Shown one piece after another: positions 22,955-33,668 of a stretch of 64,000 nt of DNA (position 1 is the stretch's first letter; each line of letters begins with the position of its first letter). Position numbers and translations under genes: made by a program. Source of the stretch: Hymenopus coronatus (lineage: Eukaryota; Arthropoda; Insecta; Mantodea; Hymenopodidae). Where the stretch lies: contig CM060890.1 of NCBI GenBank assembly GCA_030762935.1, forward strand, positions 68,388,765-68,452,764, given 5' to 3'. Under the pieces are notes generated by a model. It searched no databases, was not told the DNA's origin, and saw only the letters and a list, made by a program, of their open reading frames with translations.

Positions 22955-23125
22955 TAACAATGTGGTGTATGTCTAGTGTCACATTCAATAGGTCGCGAGT
23001 TCGAATCTCGCTTAAGGTGAGGTACCCGGATTAGGTTTGTTTTCGGGTTTTTCCCCATCTTGAGAAGAGGAATATGAATAACTTTAAGCTCCATGGACCC
23101 CGAGATCATCTGGGCTTTATTTTAC
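22955..23125 (+). mobile_element. tRNA-derived SINE, family F
   Basis: B box and T-stem GCGAGTTCGAATCTCGC are nearly perfect. The A-box half (GTGGTGTATGTCTAGTGTC) is weaker. The body GGTTTTTCCCCATCTTGAGA and CTCCATGGACC continues to an A/T-rich end at TAAATAAATAAATAAAATAA. Confidence 0.6.
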
Positions 23126-23765
23126 TAAATAAATAAATAAAATAAATGTGAAAACATATATGTACCTTCTGTACACGGTCTGTGAGTTTTTCATTCCAAT
23201 ACAACTTTGTGGGGTTCTGAATAACTGGTTGTTAAGGATTTTGTATTGAAAAATAAGCAGACCATTACAAAATGACAATTCAATTGTTATTGGTTTAATT
23301 TTATAAATTGAAAGTGTGTAACTTTTCAAAGTATGCAAGAGTTCGCTCCTTCAAAATGTAATGTAAATATCTTAATGCAACTTTGGTATTTTTATGCAAC
23401 TAGGCAAGTTTGATAAAATTTTGAACCGTTTCTAAGGGTAATTTATCATGAATAAGGTATGGTGGACACATAATCAATTTTAATTATGTAACGTCCAGAG
23501 AAAGAGTTGAGTGTTGTACATCAAAAGTTTTCTGCAACACACAAATTCCGCTAACTACACTTCACCCCGAGGGTGTTTGTCATATTTTTTCTAAAACCAA
23601 ATAGGTTTTCTTTGTTAATATACTTGATATATTTATAAAGAAGTAATGCTTTTGAATACCTTGTGCATAACTTGGAAATTATCTACATTTTTGTTCCAAT
23701 TTGGTTAATCTCAAGCTATAAAGCTGAAAAAATCGCGTGAAAGAGAAAAAAGAAAACCCTCTACT
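23126..23765. other. Spacer, nothing recognised
   Basis: A+T-rich; a 73-codon minus-strand frame (23117-23338) overlaps the SINE tail and has no recognisable motif. Confidence 0.4.
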
Positions 23766-23769
23766 TAAT

Positions 23770-24395
23770 CTGGAACACGTTATATTTTTTTTTAAAAAAA
23801 CTTGTTCTTCTATCTAAATCAAGATTATCAAATAAGCATTAACACCAGTCGTATTACTTTATTTCCTTGTAGGTAAAAAGGAATCAAGTTTATACTAAAG
23901 TGTAGTAAAATGCTTTAAAGGCTGGTAGCTTAGTACTAAAATAAAATTTCGATCTCTTTTCATGGTTAGGAGTAAAAAGTAATGATAATTTTCTAATATA
24001 GAAAAGCATATTAATTGGAAAATTTAAACCACTAACAAGGAATATCTCGGAAATTCTTGATTAATTTCACCAAAGCAACTGATTGGGTATAGGCACATTG
24101 TATTTTAACGGAATTTACATTCTGTGTGTAGTTACATTTTGTCTGTTTCTTACGATAGGTTTTAAGTAAGTCATTTAGAATAACGAGGGCTTCTTAGGGC
24201 ATCACTAAATAATTCAAGATAAACATTTAATTTGTGAAATAACTATATTTGATATGTTGTATTTAATAAAACACGTTAGTAATTTTAAGAAAGCAAAAAT
24301 TTGAAAAAATCTACCATGTAAAGGGTAGTTTTAATTTAGGGAATTCATTTATAGACTTCATGCCGCATTGTTGAAAATTGTATAACTTAAACATA
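23770..24395 (+). mobile_element. E element copy, truncated at the hairpin end
   Basis: Begins near ATCTGGAACACG and TTATCAAATAAGCATTAAC, and ends around TGAAAATTGTATAACTTAAA before the next copy starts in the same orientation. Confidence 0.65.
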
Positions 24396-24530
24396 AAGGA
24401 GTTCCATTCACATAATTTATCTACATATTCTGAAAGAAAAGCTTATTTTTACTAAACTTCATGCTAATTCAGGTAACGTATTAAAAACAAGGGCTTGTGG
24501 CAATTTGTTTCCTTGTGAATTCAACACTAT

Positions 24531-24888
24531 GAAATGAAATGGCCTGTTATTTATGGGCGCTCTTTAACTGCTTTGGTTCTCAGCGTCCCATTCTATATTG
24601 GGCGTGAAAGATCGCTTAATTTTGCTCAGAGGCCTCTCTTATCAGGCTTGAGGTTCTTTTACGTGCCGTAAATCTACGACACGGGACCCACAGCTTTACT
24701 TCCCTTCCGAAGGAAGCCATGCTAAGGATTTTTACGCCCGAAAAAATCCATCGTTATACATATACAATCAGATACACACACAGATACACACACAGACACA
24801 TTCAGATACACACATATACATCAGATACACACCCGCGACCTTGGGTATATGAAGTTAGCATGGTAACCATTACACCACGGAGGGCGAC
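24531..24888 (-). mobile_element. SINE-A with 15-bp target duplication and an internal microsatellite
   Basis: Minus-strand SINE-A flanked by TGAATTCAACACTAT at 24516-24530 and 24889-24903, an exact 15-bp duplication. The tRNA head (CACGGAGG side, 24835-24886) is separated from the body by a tract of GATACACACACA-type repeats (24752-24832) that other copies lack. The 85-codon frame through it is an artefact. Confidence 0.85.
24752..24832. repeat. Imperfect (ACACAGAT)n-like microsatellite
   Basis: About 80 bp of CAGATACACACA-type repeats lying between SINE-A head and body. Confidence 0.85.
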
Positions 24889-25441
24889 TGAATTCAACAC
24901 TATACCGAAGCGATTCAGTTCTCTTTGCTTCTCCAAGAGTAAAAAGCATATGCATGGAAAATTTAAATTAATATGAGGAATATCTTTGAAACTTAACTCC
25001 ACAAAAATGTATTTGACACAAATTTGCGTTTAATCTGTATCATTTGTATAATAAGAGTTTGTCTCTCTTACTTTACCAGTTATACAAAATCAATCAGATT
25101 GAAGAGGACTACAAAGTATGTTCCGAAAAAAATCAAGATGTTCTTTTCATTTGTCATAAAAATAAACGTATGAAATTGCAATAAAAATCAGTGGAGCAAT
25201 TTGATAAAATCAACATTTCCGAATTTTTTTCTGTATAAATGGTGGTAAGGTGGGGAGATTTTGTTTAAAAATTTCGTGTCACATTGTTGGAAGATGATAA
25301 CCTAGCATTAATGGACTTTGCGTATATTATTCAGGTTTTTCACAGAAAGGGACACGACAGACTTTTTCCTAAAGCTGTTTATTATTATTTAGGGGTCTTA
25401 AAACATGTATTTCCGATGAAATCATCCTATCGCAGTTCTTG

Positions 25442-25701
25442 TTTTTTTTTTTTTTTTTTTTTTGGGTAGTGTTTAACGCCCGCTTTAACTACTAATGGCA
25501 CCGCAGGCGGTGACACTGATGATACATGAATGATGATGGAGCACCGGTGGAATGCGATGGCGGGGGAAACCGGAGTACCCGGAGAAAACCCGCCCCAGCG
25601 CCGTTTTGTCCACCACAAATCTCACATGCGGTCGCTTGGGATCGAACCCCGGCCGTCTAGGTGAGAGGCAAGTGGTCTAACCACTCGGCCACGGCGCGGC
25701 C
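25442..25701 (-). mobile_element. Full-length SINE-B with target duplication
   Basis: Minus-strand SINE, best-preserved copy of its family. Head GGGCCGCGCCGTGGCCGAGT with A box, B box GGGGTTCGATCCC, body ATTTGTGGTGGACAAAACGG and TCTCCGGGTACTCCGGTTTC, 3' end GGGCGTTAAACACTAC and a long A-tail (T-run at 25442-25463). Identical CGCAGTTCTTGT sequences flank it at 25431-25442 and 25702-25713. The long tail and exact duplication indicate a recent insertion. Confidence 0.9.
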
Positions 25702-25765
25702 CGCAGTTCTTGTGGAATATAATACATTGCGTATATACTACGTAAGTTATACATGTAGTAGAGAA

Positions 25766-26469
25766 AACAAACTTTTAAGCTCCTTAAATATGTTATTCGT
25801 GTTAATGTTCTAGTTTTATTTTAATTTGGGTTCTTAAATATTTTAAAACTTTGCCTAAATACATTTTCATCTTTTTTGTTTCCAATCTGTTCATCTAAAG
25901 AGTATGTAATATCAAGGCTACACATGATTGTCACCCCAGCCGTGCAGTTTACAGGGTGTGTGTACAATAAAATGTTTCAGTCAATATTTACTGAACCAGT
26001 TGTAAGAAGAGTTCGTTTTTAACCATAAAGATCATTATGGTGAGAAAAATACTCGCCTTTAACAACGCTTATGCAAGGTAACTTCTATACTCTTTTTATA
26101 AACCTTTGAACAATTTTTGAAACACATTTTTTTTATAGAGTACATTTAAGTAGTACGTTTTATTTTTAATTAATTAGAAACTGAACGAAATAATTTTTGC
26201 TGTTTCTAGATGAGAATCCCCGAAACTTCTTAAATGTATTTTGATAATTTCAAAGCTGTATGTATATATAATACATCATGTCGCTGATTTCCTGACCAGT
26301 TTACTTTAAATAGCGTAATCACGAACTTAAGATTTTATAGTTATTATGTATACACACTTCTCTATTGTTTACTTTTTGTAAATAGTAGTAGTATGCAATC
26401 CCCCCATAAATACCAACATTTTATCAGAAATTCACTTTTTAAAACCCGTGAATCCATGGAAAGCACATT
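25766..26469. other. Spacer, nothing recognised
   Basis: A+T-rich sequence without recognisable repeat or coding content. Confidence 0.4.
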
Positions 26470-27203
26470 TCTTTTCTCTATGTAATTACTTAGTAGTCAG
26501 AGAAAGTATTTTATTGCACCCAAAATTTATATGTCGAGATTTCACCGGAAATACATTTTTTGAGGCCCCCTGAAATTAAAAACAGCATTTTAAGGAAAAG
26601 GTCAGTGTGTATGTGTGCCCGTGTACCTGTAAGCTCCATAACTCAAAAACAAAAAGTACGTTAAATACCAAACTGGGTATGTTCAGAATATTTCAAGAAT
26701 GCAATGTGAAAATTTTCACGCTAATTCTCTCACAGAAGGTTCTTCATTACATTTATATAAGTAAAATGTATAACTTGAATGTTCTACAAATAGCCTATGA
26801 AGTGTACTTAATTCTGAATAAATTTTGCATGACTAATAAATCGTAAGAGATAGATAAAAGCCTATTATTACACAAAAATTGTGTTGTATCTTATAAAACA
26901 TCCAATTTATGTCAAATACATTATTGGTGTGAAGTTGCCATTTCCGAAATATTGTTTTTGATCTAAATTGAATAACATATGCCTTTCTCAAATAACGTTT
27001 TTCTTTGTTCTATCTTTTGCTGCTCATGCAAATAGAGCATAATTTCAAATGCGTCACACAGTGGCCCGCTATGAAAGGATTTGACTATCGCTTTAGCGTA
27101 CTGTATTCCTTATTCCCCTTGAATCTATAAAGAAATATTCAGTAAATCCTTTTCTACTAATGTTTAAATGTGGTTTTAAAAAAGATTATTCAGAATAAGT
27201 TGA
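26470..27203 (-). mobile_element. E element copy, 5' end replaced by a SINE-B junction
   Basis: Starts in the hairpin end (TCTCTATGTAATTACTTAGT) and includes TTTCACCGGAAATACATTTT; runs to about 27203, where SINE-B is inserted. Confidence 0.75.
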
Positions 27204-27430
27204 AGTGTTTAGACAACTAATCTCTCACTTAGACGGCCCGGGTTCGATCCCAAGCGACCACATGCAAGATTTGTGGTGCGCAAAGCGGCGCTGGGACGGA
27301 TTTTCTCCGGGTTCACCGGTTTCCTCCTCCATCGCATCACACCGGTGCTTCATCTTCATTCATGTATCAGTGTCACCGCCTGCGGTGCCATTAGTAGTTA
27401 AAGCTGGCGTTAAACACTACAAAAAAAAAT
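27204..27430 (+). mobile_element. SINE-B, slightly 5'-truncated
   Basis: Lacks the first 20 or so bases of the head but keeps the B box GGGTTCGATCCC and the whole body through GGCGTTAAACACTAC and an A-tail (27421-27429). AATAAGTTGAAG before and AATAGGTTCAAG after may be a decayed target duplication (10 of 12 match). Confidence 0.8.
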
Positions 27431-28045
27431 AGGTTCAAGCATGCATCCTTTTCGCGTTCGCGCTAAATTTGGAAAACAGATCTACTCGCGCTTATGCTTG
27501 CTTTGGAAGAGCAATCGGCTCTTCTCAGGGCGCTTTAATGGGCTTGTTGGGCTTCACAGATCCAGAATATCTGTCGATTTCTTAAATAATAAATCACTAA
27601 GATTTTCTGTGTGGAATTCTAGTTTATTCAGAATTATTTCATACAATTCGTATATGAAAATGCAATTGCTTGATGCAATTATGTGCTTTACTGAATGCTG
27701 CAAATATTTATACGCATATAATTCTAGGCGAATACATTAATGTACGCATAATCTCCAAATGGTCTTTTCAATTCTTGTGAAAAAGCCTCTTTTATTTTAT
27801 AATAATTGGCTTCACAACCAAGAAAATCAACACGTAGCTATGATACTTATTGTTGGAAAAACAAATCGCATAGAGAAAATCAAAACACTTATACGCGACG
27901 AAAACACAAGGAATAATACAAATTTGCACCCAGCGATTTTAGCTTCGGAATGCAATAGAAGAAAAACATTTGAACATCATATATTACAAAAATGACATGA
28001 AATTCATAAAATGTCGGCAGGCTTTGTGGTTAGGTTATAAATATT
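27431..28045. other. Spacer with two open frames of unknown nature
   Basis: Plus-strand frames of 99 codons (27441-27740) and 78 codons (27759-27995) lie close together. I recognise no domain in either and see no splice-site arrangement. Locally less repeat-like than its surroundings, so unique DNA is possible. Confidence 0.3.
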
Positions 28046-28049
28046 GCCT

Positions 28050-28445
28050 CAAGGTACAGAAAGACATGTGAATTTAATACGTTGGATTTTTTATTTGGAT
28101 AAAGTCCGTCCATCTCTGTGTGCGTGTTTTTGTGTGGCTGCGTAACTATGTTTGGTGTCTGTGAAATAACACACTTGGTATTTAACCTGAGTATCTTCCG
28201 AAGATGAGACCAAAAATTTGTAGGAACATTTCCCGGCCAAAGCTACCTTTCATATGGACGATTTTTAAAATATTTTACTTTCTCAAAACCTATTTTTTAT
28301 TCAAATACTATATATTAAGGCATATAAAGTGCAGATCTTGAATACTCTGGACATAGCCTGTGAAGTCCTTACGGAGGGAATTTTGTATTAGCTTGTATAA
28401 CTGGTGCGCATAAAGTGGTACAAAAGAACCTATTAAACAAAACAC
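28050..28445 (-). mobile_element. E element fragments, minus
   Basis: A 5'-end remnant, AGACATGTGAATTTAATACG (28063-28085), is followed by the core of another minus copy (CTTGGTATTTAACCTGAGTA onward). Confidence 0.6.
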
Positions 28446-28560
28446 TTTGAACTAATCCATTCACGTGACTTTCTCTAAACTTGTGTAACAAGTATGTCTA
28501 CTAGTACGTCAAAATATGTCATTATAACTTTTCAATGTTAGAATTTTTCAGATCCAAAAT
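28446..28560 (+). mobile_element. E element 5' stub
   Basis: TAATCCATTCACGTGACTTTCTC marks an E 5' end in plus orientation; similarity fades within about 100 bp. Confidence 0.5.
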
Positions 28561-29640
28561 GTTGACAATTGCATATATGCTCAAAACTAATTCATTCGTT
28601 TTTAGTTTACCTTGGTAAGCAATTAGTTAAATCCCTTTGTTTTTATAAATAATTGGGAACCTCTCTTCTTCAGTTATTGAGTATTCCTTTAGTACATTTA
28701 TAGCCGAGTTTCTTGGCGAGACTACAATGTATTCAATTGAAAATAAATGATCACAGGAAGGGGTTACATATTGCAGGCATTTACAATAATTTACGTAATA
28801 GTTCTAAAAAATTAAAAATATTTAAAAATATGTTACATTCCTTGGAATTATATATAGGAACAATATTGCCCTAATAGCCCTATTTTGAATCGCTCGCGTA
28901 GTTACCATTAATTTGGTACACTACTCTTCTGGGAATTTATGCTTATAAGATACACTTTACCACCATTATTTTGAAAATAATATCACAATTGCACAAAATC
29001 AAACATGTGTTTATTGTATCACAACGCCCCTCAAAAGATTCTGACGAAACAACAAAGATTTATTTACATGTTCAACACTAAAAAGGGATCATTGCGGTGA
29101 ACTGCGTTTCATTTGAATTGGTTGCATTTCGTGCACCAATGCTAAACCACAGAGGGATGTTCTCCTAATTTATTATGAGGAGATACCGAAGGCCGTTTCC
29201 AGAACATTTAACTTTTAAATGTATTTCTATAGAGTTTACAATACGGCAAGTGAATGAAATGTCCTGTCGTATTTAGAACATCTTACTTTTTGAAGTAATG
29301 CCTCTTTAAATTATAACAATTAGTATAACGTGTAGGCACTTTTAAAATATAATGGATACATTTTTATTTATTTATTTATTTGTCTGTTTATTTATTAGTT
29401 GTTTCATCCCTTAAAGAATAAGATCCCCTATCAGCTGTTAGGTTAGCTAAATGATCCTTTATTTATTTATTAGTCTATTTGATTCCTTGCTTCCTACCCT
29501 TAGCATGGTAGCTCAACAAACTCAGTAGAGGGGTTAATTCTGAGGGAACACTTCACTGTTTTTCTTCACAGTAAGCAATTTTATATTAACATTAGCATAC
29601 TATTTTATATTCATATTTGGAATTCTTTCATGTAACTTTC
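28561..29640. other. No gene seen; TTTA repeat
   Basis: A+T-rich. A (TTTA)n-like tract lies at 29360-29396. Nothing coding recognised. Confidence 0.4.
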
Positions 29641-29739
29641 TCTCTCTCTCTCTTCTGCATCAGGCATATTTTACATTAATTTTTTAAAATAGTTTTCCGC
29701 ATTTCTCTGTCTCTTGCACACCTCTACCTTAGATGTTCC

Positions 29740-30010
29740 ATTTTCTGCTCAAAGAAGTCCGCTCATCCGGTCCTCTACCCAGCTCAGGCCTCTTCTTCGT
29801 GTTCTGGGGTTCTACATGGTTGTTCTACTAGTATAAGTCCATCTGTTGTTACACACCCTTGCAACGTAGTCTCCCCATTTCCATTTAATTCACTCTGCCA
29901 TGATGATTGCGTCCCCATAACCTTCTCCTAATCTCCTCGTTGCATATTCCGTCCCTGCAAGTTAACCTGTTCACTTTGTTGACATACCTGGATCATTCTT
30001 TTCATGTTTG
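29740..30010 (-). pseudogene. LINE reverse-transcriptase C-terminal relic
   Basis: Minus-strand frames give VNRLTCRDGICNEEIRRRLW, then, shifted, KWKWGDYVARVCNNRWTY and NPRTRRRGLSWVEDRM. This order (NEEIRRR, W-W-G-x-x-A-R, RW, then PR-x-RRG) is the familiar end of ORF2 in many arthropod non-LTR elements. At least one frameshift and internal stops make it a dead fragment of a protein normally near 1,000 residues. Confidence 0.7.
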
Positions 30011-30885
30011 AGACACATTTATGCACAGCGCTAATGAAACTTACTCATTAAGTGCAATATACTACTGAATAAAAAAATTAAGAGAAGAAATGATCAAGGC
30101 ATTGTAAAATTCCTCAGCTGTTGTGGTAAGGGACTTGTGCTTCTGATTTTTTAAGGTATCCGGGCTTTTCGTAGTACCTGTTGAGGTTCATGTTTTGTAT
30201 TCCATACCTCCCAGCTACATAGAGGAGACATCTGGGTAAATGGTGATGCCAACATTTTCAGCAATCTAAGCCATAACACGAAGCACCTGAGGAATCCTAT
30301 TACATATACTGCGCAAGGCTTCGCAGTCGATTGCAATTACAAGCTGTATTGGGTTTCGCATCACGTTTCTCTGGAACAGAGGACCATGGAGGAATAGGGT
30401 AACCGAGGGTTTTGGTTACATATGTTGATTTCCGATTATCTGTGCTCCGCTGAGTGTTTGTTTTTCTTTGAAGTTAAATTGTAGGGTACTGATGTTAACA
30501 TACACATTAAGTTTTAAATGCTTTGTAGAAAAGAAACTAAACTTCCGTAGCAGGAAAATCTCGGAAAGTTTTGCACTTTGTGTCTCCTTGAAAAAAGAAC
30601 TAAGTAGCACATTAGAAAAATAGCGGACGAATTGTAGTGTACTTATTTTACTTTGAGGAGAACATTTGAAACATATATATGAAGAAAAACAGATAATCTA
30701 AAGTAGCTAGAACAATAATTATCTATTTTGTTTTTAAATTATTTTTAAGACTATAACAAGGAGGAAAAGAGTTGAAAATTGTTAAATTAACTAGAAAATT
30801 GGCTGTTTGAAGATTGCTAAATGAAATCGTAAATAAGGAAACGTTTCTGAAGAGAAAACACCAGATTATGGACAATATCAATGAA
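30011..30885. other. No gene recognised
   Basis: Open frames of 61 and 64 codons on the minus strand without known motif. The first (30151-30336) has several Cys and Trp residues and could be further mobile-element debris adjoining the LINE relic. Confidence 0.35.
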
Positions 30886-30887
30886 AA

Positions 30888-31775
30888 TCTGATGTGTTCC
30901 ATTCATATGATTTTTCTCTACATCTCTGCAATAAATTATTGTTAAAAAGCATATGCTTCTATGTACTTCATGCTAATCCAGAAAAATAGCAGAAATAGTC
31001 TTATTACTTGCTTCCTAGTAAGTAGAAGCAAAATAAGGGATTACCATAGGTTAAAGTGATACTCAAAAGCTGGTTGCTATGCGACTGAAGTCCCTTTCTT
31101 TGTATGGACAGGAGTTGACAAATTTCTGTATGAGAAAAGTAGAAGTTTTTTTAAAGCTGCAAAACAAAACACAAAAAAAAAACAAAAAATGAAAAAAACG
31201 ATGAACTCCGCTAAAAAATTATACAATATAAATTGTATGTTTTAACGTGCTGTACATTTGTGTATGGTAATTTTTCATCCATCTCTTACGGTTTAGCAGT
31301 TATGCGAAATTCCGTAAAATTCATCCAGAATAAAGTAGTCTTCAGATGTTATTCCCAAAAATTTCAAGATATACATTTTATTTGTCAGTTAAATATCTTT
31401 AATGTACGATATTACAATCAAAATCGCTAGAGTCATTTTTGAGAGAATCAAAATTTTCGAAAAAGTTCCATCTAAAGGGTAGCGTCGGTTTGGGGATTTT
31501 TCTCAAAATCCTTGTGTCACATCCCTAGAAGATACTAAACTTAAATACCAAGGTTGGTATTTTACCGGGTTTTCGTTTTTGAGTTATCGTGTTCACAGAC
31601 ACACGGACACACACACACACACACAAAGATGGACATTTTTCTGAAAAAGTTTTTTTTGGATAAAGGGGACCCTAAAACTTATTTCCGGTCAAACCTCGGT
31701 ATGGAACTTTTGGGTGGAGTGCAATACCTTCTGTAAACACTATGTACGTAGTACGTGTAGAGAAAGTAAAAAGTA
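30888..31775 (+). mobile_element. E element, near full-length
   Basis: Begins ATCTGATGTGTTCCATTCAT and ends ACTATGTACGTAGTACGTGT, AGAGAAAGTAAAAAG. The CACACACACACACACA tract near 31608-31624 occupies the family's microsatellite position. Confidence 0.85.
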
Positions 31776-31880
31776 TTATCATATGCGGAGGCAAATGTGT
31801 AAGGCACAAGAAGGAATATATGCATGTGGTTAGATACCAACGTATACTAAAGTTAGAGACTATAATAGAAAACGTTTGAA

Positions 31881-31927
<47 letters not shown>

Positions 31928-32770
31928 TGGGGTTCTTATTAAGGCATCTATATGTGTATATAAGCATAAATAAGAAAGAAACCAGTGTCTATTCAAATGG
32001 GAATAGCAGTTGTTTTCTGGTAACATGGTTAAGCGTGAACTGTAACTTCCACACGTCCTCCCCTAACAACCAAAATCTTCCAAATTGCGCTTTTGTCATT
32101 TAATAATCGTGCACGCAGATTTGCTAAAACTACAGCAAGTGGGCGAGTGTATTTGCTACAATATTGTAGCAAGTCCATTTCTGAAATTCTTTTGATTTGA
32201 CCCTTTTAATGTGCTTACATTGGTCTTCAAATTAGAATGTATATTAATATAATTTGGAACCAAAAGTTACAGAAAATTTACGGAATACATGGAGATAAAC
32301 CGCTTATGAACACTGTGATATGGACTCGCTGCTGGAAAATGGAAACACTGCTATTGCCACTAGATTGTACGTGAGCATTATCCATAAAGTTTTCGAATGA
32401 CTAAATCCAAGAATTTTGACTTTTTAAAGGAAAGTGCCTATATCATGTGTCGAACAATCGAGTCATAAGTTTTCGAAGGAAACATATATAAGGTTAGGAA
32501 TTGCTTAGGTGAAATGCATACAATGTGCGCACCTAAAATCATTGGCGAGATCCCGCTGATAGTAGGGATACCACTTTTTACTTTATTAGAACAGAAAGTA
32601 TTAGGATATATTTATCTTCGTGAGGGTTCCTAATAAAGTTGGATTTGTAGGAATTTTACAATCTTTTAGTGATACTAAAAAAATACTCTGTAAAGAACAT
32701 ATAGATCCTTTAGTATATAAGTATGTGTTTAATATACCTCCAGACACCATCATTAAGAATGGAACCAACA
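31776..32770. other. No gene seen; GA microsatellite
   Basis: A (GA)n array lies at 31884-31919; the rest is A+T-rich spacer. The 75-codon frame here starts inside the GA array and is not credible. Confidence 0.4.
31884..31919 (+). repeat. (GA)n microsatellite
   Basis: 36 bp of uninterrupted GA repeats. Confidence 0.95.
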
Positions 32771-32774
32771 ATTA

Positions 32775-32937
32775 ACTTTAATTGTCTCTTCCTCAAACGC
32801 CATGTGTAGAACAGGAGTTGGAAACGTTGAGCCGGATTGAAAAATTGAAAGTCTAGTTGGGATTTGAACCACTGAGCTCCTGGTTTCCATCCAGTTGCTC
32901 TAACCACAGAGCGACCATTGCAACCGATACGACATTA
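32775..32937 (-). mobile_element. SINE-D copy
   Basis: Minus-strand head GGTTGCAATGGTCGCTCTGT with AGAGCAACTGGATGG, then GGTTCAAATCCC as B-box region. The tail CACATGGCGTTTGAGG is the family-D terminal block. Confidence 0.65.
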
Positions 32938-32968
32938 AATTCTTGCGGCATTAAATTTGGGCATTGTA

Positions 32969-33135
32969 GGGTCACCATGGCCGAGCGACCGAATATGAGA
33001 TTTAAGGTGGACAAATCGGCGCTGGGGAGGGTTAGCTCCGGTTTTCCCCGCCATCGCATTCCACCGGTGTTCCATCTTCATTCCATGTATCCTCAGTGGC
33101 ATTGCCTGCGATGCCAGAAGTAGTAAAAGTGGAAA
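32969..33135 (+). mobile_element. SINE-B copy with internal deletion
   Basis: Short head piece (CCATGGCCGAGCGACCG) fused to AGATTTAAGGTGGACAAATC and the body CATCGCATTCCACCGGTGTT through AAGTAGTAAAAGTGG. The B-box segment is lost. Confidence 0.75.
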
Positions 33136-33211
33136 CTCTATGAAAAACAAATCTGAAAATAATTTTGGATCTCCGTCTGGTTTACCAGGAAACACACGAG
33201 TCAGTTGGGGA

Positions 33212-33330
33212 ATGTTGGCATAGTAGCTCAATGATTAAAGCAACTGATCGGAAATAAGATCCTTGGCTAAAATACCGCCTATGACATTGAATTTTACAAT
33301 CGGACTCTACCTTTCTATCCATTAACTTAC
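33212..33330 (+). mobile_element. SINE-D copy, opposite orientation
   Basis: Head TGGCATAGTAGCTCAATGAT (A box), a degraded B-box region, then CGCCTATGACATTGAATTTT and GACTCTACCTTTCTATCC of the family body. Confidence 0.65.
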
Positions 33331-33370
33331 ATAGGCATATTTGTACCCATAAGCTATCTCCAAAGTGCCT

Positions 33371-33668
33371 ATCTCGCCCTCCATGGTGTAATGGTTACCA
33401 TATACCATATACGCAAGGTCGCGGGCTCAAACCTGGCGGAGGACGATGGATTTTTTCGGGTGTAAAAATCCTTAGCATGGCTTCCTTCGGAAGGGAAGTA
33501 AAGCCGTTGGTCATGTGTCGTACATTTACGGCACGTAAAAAAACCTCAAGCCTGATAGAGAGGCCTCTGAGCAAAATTAAGTGGTCTTTCACACTCAGTA
33601 TAGAATGGGACGCTGAGAACCACAGCAGTTAAAGAGCGTCCATAAATAACACGCCATTTTCATTTCCA
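33371..33668 (+). mobile_element. SINE-A copy, near full-length
   Basis: Head CCTCCATGGTGTAATGGTTA, B box GGGCTCAAACCTGGCGGAGG, and the whole body ending AAATAACACGCC. Only a weak TCCAAAG direct repeat at the two ends suggests a target duplication. The 65-codon minus frame is a shadow. Confidence 0.85.

Larger units (their letters stand above)
24396..25765 (+). mobile_element. E element copy with two SINE insertions
   Basis: Starts at GAGTTCCATTCACATAATTT and ends near 25765 at a decayed hairpin. SINE-A (24531-24888) and SINE-B (25442-25701) are both inserted, each with its own target duplication. E sequence alone is about 750 bp. Confidence 0.8.
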
